Program-made: the position numbers and the translations under genes
Notes under the pieces: generated by a model
Databases searched by the model: none
Told to the model about the DNA's origin: nothing
Seen by the model: only the letters and a program-made list of their open reading frames with translations
Shown: positions 34,567-43,091 of the stretch, in pieces
Position numbering within the stretch: the stretch's first letter is position 1
How the letters are laid out: every line of letters begins with the position of its first letter
Assembly (NCBI GenBank): GCA_002973635.1
Contig: CP027224.1
Location: 4,536,501 to 4,600,500, forward strand
DNA length: 64,000 bases
Source of the DNA: Lysinibacillus sp. B2A1
GTDB taxonomy: Bacteria; Bacillota; Bacilli; Bacillales_A; Planococcaceae
Direction of reading: 5' to 3'

Positions 34567-35409
34567 TTATGCACGTTTGAAACCTTCTCCTAATACCTCA
34601 TAAGCATCGGAAACAATAACAAACGCTGATGGATCAACGGTTTTAATGAGTTGTTTCAGCTTTGTGAATTCTGTTTGGTAGACAACCACCATCAATACTG
34701 GTCGTGCTTCCCTTGTATAGCCACCAATTGCAGGTAATTGTGTCACACCACGATCAATTTCAGCATAAATGGCATCACGGACCTCATCTTGTTTCATCGT
34801 AATAATATAAACCATTTTGGATTGGCTAAAGCCTAGCTGAATAATATCAATCGTTTTTGTTGTCACAAATAATCCAACCAGGGCATACAAACCTTTCTCT
34901 AAGTCGAAAACAATTGCTGCACTAATGGCGATGACCCCATCAATCAATAGTACGCTTGTACCAAGAGATATTCCGGTAAACTTTGTAATAATTTGCGCTA
35001 GCAAATCAGTGCCACCAGTAGAAGCATTCCCTTTAAAAACAAGTCCTATTCCTAAACCGACAACAATACCTCCAAAAAGGGCACCTAATAAAGGATTATC
35101 AGTCCAAGGCTCCCAATTATTCGTTAATAATACAATGAACGGTAAAGTCACTGTGCCGACAAACGATTTTACCCCAAATTTTTTGCCAAGGAATAATACG
35201 CCAGCAATAAATAATGGAATATTAAAGCCATATTGAACAATCCCCGGATTCCAGCCAAATAAACCATGTAAAATCGTACTTATTCCGCTTACCCCACCTG
35301 AAGCAACTTGATTTGGTAATAAAAAGACATTAAAACCAATAGCAATCACTGCCGCCCCAATAATTACATACACATACTCCACAATGCTTTCCCTAACATC
35401 ATGTTTCAT
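34567..35409 (-). CDS. yvjA: YitT-family membrane protein (YvjA-like)
   Basis: 280 residues. About five membrane helices in the first 190 residues (YVYVIIGAAVIAIGFNVFLL, GNASTGGTDLLAQIITKF region), followed by the cytoplasmic DUF2179 domain (YIITMKQDEVRDAIYAEIDR, GYTREARPVLMVVVYQTEFT). Function of the family is unknown. It is 45 bases upstream of the cytochrome gene. Confidence 0.9.
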   Translation of the reverse strand: MKHDVRESIVEYVYVIIGAAVIAIGFNVFLLPNQVASGGVSGISTILHGLFGWNPGIVQYGFNIPLFIAGVLFLGKKFGVKSFVGTVTLPFIVLLTNNWEPWTDNPLLGALFGGIVVGLGIGLVFKGNASTGGTDLLAQIITKFTGISLGTSVLLIDGVIAISAAIVFDLEKGLYALVGLFVTTKTIDIIQLGFSQSKMVYIITMKQDEVRDAIYAEIDRGVTQLPAIGGYTREARPVLMVVVYQTEFTKLKQLIKTVDPSAFVIVSDAYEVLGEGFKRA

Positions 35410-35565
35410 TTCCCCACGCCCACTTCAACTATCAGAATTTTTTTAAGACGAGATGATTATAGCAAATAGTTTTCACGTTGAGAACTTCATCATGATGAAG
35501 GGAATAATCCTACATATTATTTACTTACACCAATTTGTATATAACAAACTATTCGATAAAAACAG

Positions 35566-35613
35566 AAAAATAAGTACCTGAATGAGCATTTAAAGGGTAC
35601 TTATTTCCGCTGT
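35566..35613 (-). terminator. Terminator after the EAL-HDOD gene
   Basis: AAATAAGTACC pairs with GGTACTTATTT on the minus strand, followed by TTCTGTTTTT. Confidence 0.75.
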
Positions 35614-35615
35614 GC

Positions 35616-36845
35616 TTATAATGATTTTTCGGCCCATTCGATTGCCTCATGGTATAAAAAATCAATATTTTTCAAATCTATATTGATTTGGGGAGCTATT
35701 TCTTCTAAGCTATCCCAGTCTAGTTTCCCTAGTGCAATACTGAAATCTAGATATGGCGTCATCTCTGTTTGATACCCTAAAATGGTTGCTTTAATATCTT
35801 CAGAAAATGGTAGCTGCTGTAAAATAGTATGTAATGGTCTTTGCAGTAAAGTATCAATCAATGAAAACATGCCTACAAAAAAATACTCTGAAAAATTTTG
35901 TTTATAGGAGAGCTTCGCCAATTTCTCACATGCTTTCGCTCTAAATAATGATGTTCTCACCACTTCTTTAAAAAGATCTGAATCCGGATCTCTATCTATT
36001 TCCCGCATTGCTAATAAGTAAATCCATTTGCGTAAATCGGCTATTCCGAGTATTAAAATTGCCTGCTTGATAGAGCGTACCTTCGAATTAGAACGTCTAG
36101 AAGAATTGTTAACCATTTGCAATAATTTAAAGGTTAACGAAATATCACGTTCAATATTTTCAGATAATAACTGTACATTAGGTTCCTCTTCTTTTAACAA
36201 CGAAATAATATAAAAATATTGGATAGTATTCACTGGTATATCAGTTGCTTTTATAATTTGAGGCTGTTCAAAAAAATAACCTTGAAATAACTCATAGCCT
36301 GAATGCTTTGCTATTTCAAATTGATTACGTGTCTCAACCTTTTCTGCAAGCAATTTAATATGAGGAAATTTTTCCTTTACTTTATTTTCAATTTCCATAC
36401 GTTCAAGCAGAGGCGACAATAGAAAATCCACCTTTATAAAGTCAATATGAACAAATAGCTCGTCATAAACTTGTACATGTTCATCCAATATAAAATCATC
36501 TAAAGCAATTTTATACCCATATGATTTAAGCTCTATAACCCGTTCAACCAGCTGTGGTGTCAAAGGGACATCCTCTAAAATCTCTATGACAACTTGAGAT
36601 GGATTTAAGTATTCATTAATTGAGCTCATTAGCAGATTTTCTGTGAAATTGACAAAGCAAGGCTTTCCGTTTGTAACTTCTTCTATTCCAATTGAAAGAA
36701 ATGAGTTTACTAATACATCGACTGTTGCTGCATCTGAATCAACCATCGGAAAAGCATCCACATTTTTGCTTCGATATAACAATTCATATGCAACAACTTG
36801 TTCATGAAGATTAAAAATTGGTTGTCTGCCAATAAATACTTCCAT
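35616..36845 (-). CDS. EAL and HDOD domain signalling protein (YuxH-like)
   Basis: 409 residues. The N-terminal EAL-like domain (about 1-200) starts MEVFIGRQPIFNLHEQVVAY with ELLYR in place of a canonical EAL loop; LDDF and KVDFLL remain, but several metal ligands of active phosphodiesterases seem absent, so it may only bind c-di-GMP. The C-terminal HDOD domain (about 200-390) has LLQMVNNSS and SIKQAILILGIADLRKW. Monocistronic. No flagellar genes are nearby. Confidence 0.9.
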   Translation of the reverse strand: MEVFIGRQPIFNLHEQVVAYELLYRSKNVDAFPMVDSDAATVDVLVNSFLSIGIEEVTNGKPCFVNFTENLLMSSINEYLNPSQVVIEILEDVPLTPQLVERVIELKSYGYKIALDDFILDEHVQVYDELFVHIDFIKVDFLLSPLLERMEIENKVKEKFPHIKLLAEKVETRNQFEIAKHSGYELFQGYFFEQPQIIKATDIPVNTIQYFYIISLLKEEEPNVQLLSENIERDISLTFKLLQMVNNSSRRSNSKVRSIKQAILILGIADLRKWIYLLAMREIDRDPDSDLFKEVVRTSLFRAKACEKLAKLSYKQNFSEYFFVGMFSLIDTLLQRPLHTILQQLPFSEDIKATILGYQTEMTPYLDFSIALGKLDWDSLEEIAPQINIDLKNIDFLYHEAIEWAEKSL

Positions 36846-37094
36846 ATTGTCGCCCCCATTTCTCCATTATTTAATAATGAATATTATAACATTTTTTCAT
36901 GACCATTTGCTCATCATTCATCATACATTTAAAAATGTTCTGTAGTTAAACAAAACCTTATAACTACTTGTAAAAAAAATTGCCTCCTTACATATTAAAA
37001 TACGCTTAGTATTATTTGACATTTAATTTAATTTAAACTATAGTACATTACAACACTAATGTACTGTGATACCCAAAATGAAGGGAGGGTTTTC

Positions 37095-37469
37095 ATGCAT
37101 ATTCATTTAGATAGTACAACACCCATTTATATTCAAATTGCCGAATGGCTGCAGCATGAAATTATCGCCAATCGGTTACAAGCTGACGAAAAGGTTTATT
37201 CACAGTATCAGCTAGCAGAGTTATTCAATATTAATCCTGCTACGGCTGGTAAAGGACTGACCATCTTACTTGAGGAACAACTTCTTTATAAGAAACGGGG
37301 GCTGGGTATGTTTGTTGCAACAGATGCAAAAGATCGGATTTTATTGAAACGTCGCAGTGAAATATTAACGAAGATGGCTCAAGAGATTGTTTTAGAGGCG
37401 CAACGCTTACTTGTTTCTGATGAGGAATTGCTGACACTTATTCAAAAAACACAGGAGGAATTGAAATGA
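37095..37469 (+). CDS. GntR-family regulator, YtrA type
   Basis: 124 residues from ATG 37095 (GGGAGGG upstream). The N-terminal winged helix is typical (TTPIYIQIAEWLQHEIIANR, YQLAELFNINPATAGKGLTI), with only a short C-terminal helix, as in the YtrA subfamily that controls ABC exporter operons. It is the first gene of the following operon and probably represses it. It overlaps the ATPase gene by four bases. Confidence 0.92.
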   Translation: MHIHLDSTTPIYIQIAEWLQHEIIANRLQADEKVYSQYQLAELFNINPATAGKGLTILLEEQLLYKKRGLGMFVATDAKDRILLKRRSEILTKMAQEIVLEAQRLLVSDEELLTLIQKTQEELK

Positions 37470-38359
37470 ATGTTATTCAATGTGAAAAGCTATCTAAAAA
37501 ATTTGGGCGTCTTCATGCACTCCAAGATGTTACTTGTACAATAAATGGCGAAAAAATAGTCGGTGTTATTGGTCGTAATGGAGCTGGTAAATCAACATTG
37601 CTGACAATTATAGCAGGCTTTCTAAAACCGACTAATGGTTTCTGTCATGTGTTTAATGAGAATCCCTTTAACAATATTCAAACTGCTGCCAACACAATTT
37701 TAATTGATGACCGATTAAGCTTTTCAGATTACTTATCATTAGAAGAAATCTTAAAAATGGGCGCTGATTATTATCCAAATTGGCAAAGTGAGTTAGCTTA
37801 TCGCCTGCTACAATATGCAAACATTGATCTTTCCGCTAAACATCAGCAATTATCTAAAGGACAAATGGCTACCTTTAATCTTGTCTATGGATTAGTAAGC
37901 CGCTGTGCATTAACTATATTAGATGAGCCAATGAATGGAATGGACGAAGCTATTCGAACAGATTTTTATAGAGCTATCCTAAAGGAATACATAGCCTTTC
38001 CTCGGACGATTTTAATCGCTAGTCATCATTTACAGGAAATGGAGTCCATTTTGGAGGAAATTCTACTTATAGATGAGGGTACTGTCGTTACACATGTCTC
38101 TGTGGATAAATTGAAGGAACAATTAATTGCCTTAAACGGACCAAGTGAAATGATTGAATCCTTGCTTTCTGATATAGATGTTTACGCCCATCAGATTGTA
38201 GCTGGAGTGTCTACAGCAATTGTTGATGCAAGCAGACTTTTCATTACGGAGGAAATGCTTCGAACAAAAGGTATTACAAAATCAGCCCTTACTGCAAGTG
38301 AGATTTGCAGGTATTTAACCAATAATAAAGGAAGTGATATCGATGCAATCTTTGACTAA
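37466..38359 (+). CDS. ABC transporter ATP-binding protein
   Basis: 297 residues. Walker A GRNGAGKSTLL (about 35-45), a divergent signature LSKGQMATF (about 130), Walker B LTILDEPMNGMD and the switch His in IASHHL. Drug/peptide-export type, YtrB-like. It pairs with the membrane proteins encoded downstream. AGGAGG before the ATG. Confidence 0.93.
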   Translation: MNVIQCEKLSKKFGRLHALQDVTCTINGEKIVGVIGRNGAGKSTLLTIIAGFLKPTNGFCHVFNENPFNNIQTAANTILIDDRLSFSDYLSLEEILKMGADYYPNWQSELAYRLLQYANIDLSAKHQQLSKGQMATFNLVYGLVSRCALTILDEPMNGMDEAIRTDFYRAILKEYIAFPRTILIASHHLQEMESILEEILLIDEGTVVTHVSVDKLKEQLIALNGPSEMIESLLSDIDVYAHQIVAGVSTAIVDASRLFITEEMLRTKGITKSALTASEICRYLTNNKGSDIDAIFD

Positions 38360-39071
38360 TATGTCTTTCAAAACGATTGTCAAAAAGCAAGTAAAATGGA
38401 AAGCCAAATTATATTGCTCAGCCCTTAGCTCCCTTATAATTTTACAAGTTATTTTTGGTGCATTGCTGTTCAGCTCAGGGAGTGTTTCAAATGGATTTGG
38501 ACGTGGAAATTTAAATGTTCAGGTCTCCATTTATTCGCTTGATATGTTTCTTATAATTTCAGCATTTTGGGCATTTATAACAGCTTTTATCTTTACTACA
38601 AAAGCGTATCGCATGGATGATTTATCTATTATTTCAAGTCGAACTTCAAGTGCAATCGCAAATATACTTGTTCTTATTCTTTATAGCTTTTTTGCTGTCT
38701 TGATTATGTTAGCTAGTTACTATATACAAATATTGGGCCTGTCGTTAATGGAAAAGGATTCACTCATTATTGATAAAATCATTATTTCACCATCGATTTT
38801 TATTGTGTGCCTCTGCAGCATCTGTTTGTTCAGCGCAATCGGTTTACTATTTGGCTACTGCTTCCAAGGCCCAAGTATCATAAAAATATCATCAATATTG
38901 TTATTAGTCATTGTCATTATTTCACCAATTATTTTTCCTAAGTTTGTGAATCTTCAACCATTCATACAATTACCAGATCTTGCACTTAGTGGATTTTATG
39001 TAATTATAACTATACTGTGCTTTACTCTCTGTATTTGGATTGCTGATAAATCGGAGGTGTCTCGCAAATGA
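38343..39071 (+). CDS. ABC transporter membrane subunit
   Basis: 242 residues from ATG 38343 (AAAGGAAGTG upstream). Six hydrophobic segments (for example LYCSALSSLIILQVIFGALL, MFLIISAFWAFITAFIF, FVNLQPFIQ preceded by VIVIISPIIF). No binding domain. It overlaps the ATPase gene by 17 bases and the next gene by four, so the three are co-translated. Substrate unknown. Confidence 0.85.
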   Translation: MQSLTNMSFKTIVKKQVKWKAKLYCSALSSLIILQVIFGALLFSSGSVSNGFGRGNLNVQVSIYSLDMFLIISAFWAFITAFIFTTKAYRMDDLSIISSRTSSAIANILVLILYSFFAVLIMLASYYIQILGLSLMEKDSLIIDKIIISPSIFIVCLCSICLFSAIGLLFGYCFQGPSIIKISSILLLVIVIISPIIFPKFVNLQPFIQLPDLALSGFYVIITILCFTLCIWIADKSEVSRK

Positions 39072-39790
39072 CAAACATTATAGTAATCTTACTCTCTTTA
39101 CTGATTCCAATATTATTAGTTATTGTGGTCTTGTTTGTATTAAGAAAGGTAAATAACAAAACAAAAAACTTCTGGACTCTTAAACGTCTATCTATTGGGA
39201 TTACAGTATATATTGGAGTTGGATTATTTGCACTGCTATATCTTAGCTTTTTCGCAGATTCATCCATACAGGTATTATCGAAATCAGAATTAAAGAAAAT
39301 TGAAAAGAATATTGAATCTATCCATAAATATGATCAGCAATATAACTCCTCTTTTTTAACAGATAACTATAAAAAGAAAACATGGGAATTTGATTTTCTA
39401 GGTGATACATTACCAGTGACAATAGGAAATGCTGACTCTAATCTTAACATTCGTCACATTAATAATGACAATATCCCAACAGGAAAGGCTCTTGTTACCT
39501 ATTATCAATTCCCTGCTATTATCGAGGGCATTGATATTTCAGATAAAATCCAATTACCAAATGTAAATATGTCACAGAATCGGCTTTGGATTGAAGCTTT
39601 ATCGAGGCATGAAGTCAATTATCATCGTATTAAAGCTTCATTGGGTATTTTAGATTTTAATCGAAAGGTGGATTTAGATGATGACTATTCATCTACCATC
39701 TTCTATCTTTCTTCCAATTTTATTGTCATTGAAACACCTCATGGAACAGATATTGAGGATTCTCAGGGGATTATTCAATTTTTAAGATAA
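39068..39790 (+). CDS. Membrane protein of the GntR-ABC operon
   Basis: 240 residues. Two hydrophobic helices (about 3-25 and 45-67) with a short basic loop, then about 170 residues of soluble, probably extracytoplasmic sequence (KLELKKIEKNIESIHKYDQQ-like region and IIEGIDISDKIQLPNVNMSQ). No family recognised; it may be an accessory subunit of the exporter. Confidence 0.75.
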   Translation: MTNIIVILLSLLIPILLVIVVLFVLRKVNNKTKNFWTLKRLSIGITVYIGVGLFALLYLSFFADSSIQVLSKSELKKIEKNIESIHKYDQQYNSSFLTDNYKKKTWEFDFLGDTLPVTIGNADSNLNIRHINNDNIPTGKALVTYYQFPAIIEGIDISDKIQLPNVNMSQNRLWIEALSRHEVNYHRIKASLGILDFNRKVDLDDDYSSTIFYLSSNFIVIETPHGTDIEDSQGIIQFLR

Positions 39791-39960
39791 AATCCGCCAG
39801 AGGCTTTGGGCCAACAGATGTTTTTTGCGCGAAAGCGTAGTGCTAACGTAGCGACAGCAGCACGATGTTGGTCACTCAGGCGTTTTCACAGGATGTGAAG
39901 ATCTTAGCCTGAGTTCCTCTATTTCAGCGGGTGTTTGGACACTCGCTGAAAGAAGTTAAA
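39791..39960. repeat. Interspersed repeat-like sequence, copy A (divergent)
   Basis: Contains CCGCCAGAGGCTTT, TTTTCACAGGATGTGAAG and GGGTGTTTGGACACTCGCTGAA, motifs shared with copies B and C near the acyl-CoA ligase gene. It is less complete and lacks the terminal inverted repeats. Non-coding. Confidence 0.6.
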
Positions 39961-39963
39961 ATA

Positions 39964-40008
39964 AGGACAGCCCATGTGATTTTTTATCACTTTTGGACTG
40001 TCCCTGTT
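39964..40008 (-). terminator. Terminator of the DedA gene
   Basis: GGGACAGTCC pairs with GGCTGTCC on the minus strand, with an inner AGTGATAAAAAATCAC hairpin, followed by TTATTTTAA. Confidence 0.7.
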
Positions 40009-40654
40009 ATTTTCCATTTCTTGCTTTAATAGCACCGATTACGGCTGGTATTACAGATATAAGGATAATTAAAATAAGCACTGTTGAGAAGTTATCTTTA
40101 ATAATTGGAATATTACCAAAGAAATACCCTAATAATGTACAGCTAAATACCCATAAAATTGCGCCTACTACATTGTACATAATGAAATAGCTATATTTCA
40201 TTTTACTTGCACCAGCAACAAATGGTATAAATGTTCGAATGAATGGCATAAAGCGAGCGATGACTATTGTTTTTCCACCATGTGTATTAAAGAACTTTTC
40301 TGCGGCTTCCATACGCTCTTTTTTTATGACCCTACCTAGGAAGCTTTTTGGCGGAATAGATGTTCCTACTTTATGACCAATATGATAATTCATCGTATCT
40401 CCTAAAATTGCAGCTACTAAAAATACGGGAATTAATATCCACATATCAAATGCGCCCATTGCTGCAGCTAATGTACCACTTGCAAAAAGCAATGAATCAC
40501 CTGGCAAGAACGGGAAAATGACAACACCTGTTTCAACAAAAACAATGGCAAATAAAATAAGATAACTCCAATTACCAAAATCGCGAATGATTTCTTCTAA
40601 ATGCACATCGATATGCACAATAAAACTAATTAACTCCTTGATGAGTTCTATCAT
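40007..40654 (-). CDS. DedA-family membrane protein
   Basis: 215 residues with about five membrane helices. Family motifs: FPFLPGDSLLFASGTLAA (about 48-65), GDTMNYHIGHKVG and ARFMPFIRTFIPFVAGASKM (about 133-152). DedA proteins are linked to lipid carrier recycling and membrane homeostasis; some export undecaprenyl phosphate. Monocistronic. Confidence 0.93.
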   Translation of the reverse strand: MIELIKELISFIVHIDVHLEEIIRDFGNWSYLILFAIVFVETGVVIFPFLPGDSLLFASGTLAAAMGAFDMWILIPVFLVAAILGDTMNYHIGHKVGTSIPPKSFLGRVIKKERMEAAEKFFNTHGGKTIVIARFMPFIRTFIPFVAGASKMKYSYFIMYNVVGAILWVFSCTLLGYFFGNIPIIKDNFSTVLILIILISVIPAVIGAIKARNGK

Positions 40655-40883
40655 TTTTCCAAATGCTCTCTTTCAATTTAATTTTCTACATGCTTTGACG
40701 CAACTTTGCACCAATGGGTTCCATTATTGTATACAGCTTGCTATAGACTACTTTCTCACTATATGACAAGCCTTGATAAAGTATGTAACAGTTGTCACAA
40801 GTTTGATTTTATCACTTCCTGATAGCTATACTCAACTTATTTCCTGAAGGAGCAATTTTTTTTACAAACTAGCATTGTACAAT

Positions 40884-41141
40884 CAATTTCGCCTTGGCGT
40901 AATTGCGTCTGGATTTTGAATTGTGCCCAGGCCTGCACGAGGCAGGTCAGTTAGCCATTTTCGCAGGATGCGAAGGTTTTAGGCTAACATCCTTTTATTC
41001 ATTCCTTTTAAAATCCGTGACATCCGCCGGAGGCTTTATCTTCATTCAGTAGGTGTTTGGGCACCCACTGAAAAGGAACCAAAACTGCATTCATCTCACC
41101 ACCTGTAGAGGTGGGATTCTTCTACTGAATGAAGATAAAAA
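40884..41141. repeat. Interspersed repeat, copy B
   Basis: Starts with the palindrome CAATTTCGCCTTGGCGTAATTG-like core and ends in a module with 17-bp perfect inverted repeats (41036-41052 and 41122-41138; left arm TTATCTTCATTCAGTAG). Inside is a second hairpin around CACCTGTAGAGGTGGG. The right arm with its A/T tract can also terminate the minus-strand ligase gene. The 520-bp gap 40655-41176 has no gene. Confidence 0.8.
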
Positions 41142-41176
41142 AAGCGCTACCATTTTTCAATAGTAGCTACTTCATT

Positions 41177-42724
41177 TTATACTTTTTCTTTTAAAGAGCG
41201 ACGTAAAATCTTTCCTGTTGTATTTTTCGGTAGTTCATCCATAATTTCTATGACTTTAGGAACCTTATATTTCACCATATGTTTTGTACAATATGCAAGT
41301 AGATCCTCTGTGGAGGTTGCTGCTACTTCCTTTAAGACTACAAATGCATGAACAGCCTCCCCTAAATTAGGATCGGGATAGCCTATAACTGCCGCTTCAA
41401 CGATATTGTTATGAGCAAAGAGTACTTCCTCAACCTCTCTTGGATAGACATTGTACCCCCCTACAATAATCATATCTTTTTTACGATCAACGATATAGAA
41501 ATAACCCTCTTCATCAACCTTCGCTAAGTCACCTGTATATAACCAGCCATCACGTATAGCCATCTCTGTTTCTTCAGGCAGTTTATAATACCCCTTCATA
41601 ACATTAGGTCCTCTAACAATTAACTCCCCTACTTCCCCAACAGGAACCTCTTGCCCATTTACGTCGACAACTTTATTTTCAACATTGCAGATGGATGTCC
41701 CAATTGAACCTGCTTTACGATCACGATCTAATGGATTAAAGCAAGTTACTGGTGAAGCCTCTGATAAACCATAGCCCTCCGAAACACGTACATTAAATTT
41801 CTTCTCGAAATTATGTAATAGTGCCACAGGTAAAGAAGCGCCTCCTGAGATTGCTAAGCGGATTGTCGAGAAATCTTCTGGATCGCCCTCAGGTAATTGA
41901 TATAAAAAGTTATACATTGTAGGTACACCGGCAAATACAGTTGCTTTTTGCTCACTTGCTAAGGCGAAAATCTCAGTTGGACTAAAGCGTGGTGTAAGTA
42001 ATACCGTTGCTCCACTCAATAAAGGTGCATTCACAACAACCGTTAACGCAAATACATGGAAAACTGGCAAAGTTGCAATAATACGATCATCTGCTTTATA
42101 GCCTAAATAATGTGCTACATCCCGTGCATTTGAATAAATATTTTCATGCGTCAACATAGCTCCCTTTGGAGATCCTGTTGTTCCAGATGTATAGAGAATA
42201 ATGGCATTATCATCATCGGCTACTTCCACAGGCTGTAAAGAATCTGATACGTTAGCAATCACTTGAGTAAATAAATGCGTTTTTGCTTTTGCCTCTTGTG
42301 ACAAGGCTGCAATTTTCTCTGCGGTATCTGCTGCTGTTTCACAAATAATAAATGATGTTACTTGAGGAAAAGCTTGTACACCCTTTTCTACTAGAGGTAG
42401 AAGAACATCAAGTGCAATAACAGCCTTTACATCGCCATTATGCAAAATATAAGAAATTTCATCCGGCGTATAAATCGGGTTGATTGGTATTGCTGTTGCA
42501 CCTAAGCGCATCGTCGCATACAAGGCAATTAAATAGTGCGGTGTATTACCTAATAAAAATGCTACATGGTCCCCTTTTTCTACACCTAATTCTTGTAACC
42601 CCTTTGCAAAGCGCCCAACTGTAAACTCAAACTCACCATATGTCGTATCTTTCCCCATAAAATGATACGCAATTTTATCTGGCTGCTGTACTGCTTGTTG
42701 ACGAACACTCGAAACTAAATTCAA
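41177..42724 (-). CDS. lcfB: Long-chain fatty acid-CoA ligase (LcfB/YhfL-like)
   Basis: 515 residues from TTG 42724 (AAGGGG nine bases upstream). AMP-binding P-loop YTSGTTGSPKGAMLTH (about 174-189), YGLSEASPV, LYTGDLAKVDEEGY and the C-terminal hinge DRKKDMIIVGGYNVYPREVE, with catalytic Lys in NTTGKILRR. It activates fatty acids to acyl-CoA. In B. subtilis yhfL is near lplJ and yhfH, also present here. Confidence 0.93.
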   Translation of the reverse strand: MNLVSSVRQQAVQQPDKIAYHFMGKDTTYGEFEFTVGRFAKGLQELGVEKGDHVAFLLGNTPHYLIALYATMRLGATAIPINPIYTPDEISYILHNGDVKAVIALDVLLPLVEKGVQAFPQVTSFIICETAADTAEKIAALSQEAKAKTHLFTQVIANVSDSLQPVEVADDDNAIILYTSGTTGSPKGAMLTHENIYSNARDVAHYLGYKADDRIIATLPVFHVFALTVVVNAPLLSGATVLLTPRFSPTEIFALASEQKATVFAGVPTMYNFLYQLPEGDPEDFSTIRLAISGGASLPVALLHNFEKKFNVRVSEGYGLSEASPVTCFNPLDRDRKAGSIGTSICNVENKVVDVNGQEVPVGEVGELIVRGPNVMKGYYKLPEETEMAIRDGWLYTGDLAKVDEEGYFYIVDRKKDMIIVGGYNVYPREVEEVLFAHNNIVEAAVIGYPDPNLGEAVHAFVVLKEVAATSTEDLLAYCTKHMVKYKVPKVIEIMDELPKNTTGKILRRSLKEKV

Positions 42725-42746
42725 TTACACCATCCCCTTATCGTAT

Positions 42747-42974
42747 CAATTTCGCCTTGGCGTAATTGTAGCTGCCGCTTTGCTTTCGCTACAGATAAAC
42801 AATGCGTCCAGATTTTGAATTGTGCTTGTAAAATTCAATCCTTTGAAAATCCGTGACATCCGCCAGAGGCCTTATCTTCATTCAGTAGATGTTTGGATAT
42901 CCCTTGAAAAGGAATTACACCCGCATCCATATCACCACCTCAGAGGTGGGAGTCTTCTACTGAATGAAGATAAA
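42747..42974. repeat. Interspersed repeat, copy C
   Basis: Same order as copy B: CGCCTTGGCG palindrome, TCCGTGACATCCGCCAGAGG, then the inverted-repeat module (42872-42888 and 42957-42973) with an inner CACCTCAGAGGTGG hairpin. It lacks the GCAGGTCAGTTAGCC segment. It has the same orientation as B. The gap 42725-43091 holds no gene. Confidence 0.8.
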
Positions 42975-43091
42975 ATGAATCGTTATTCAGTATTATTATA
43001 TAAGAAATATAACTAAAAGACAATGAAACTTTTTATTTCATGTCAAAAATACCGTCAAATAATTCATTTTTTTCTCTTTTATACAATATCT

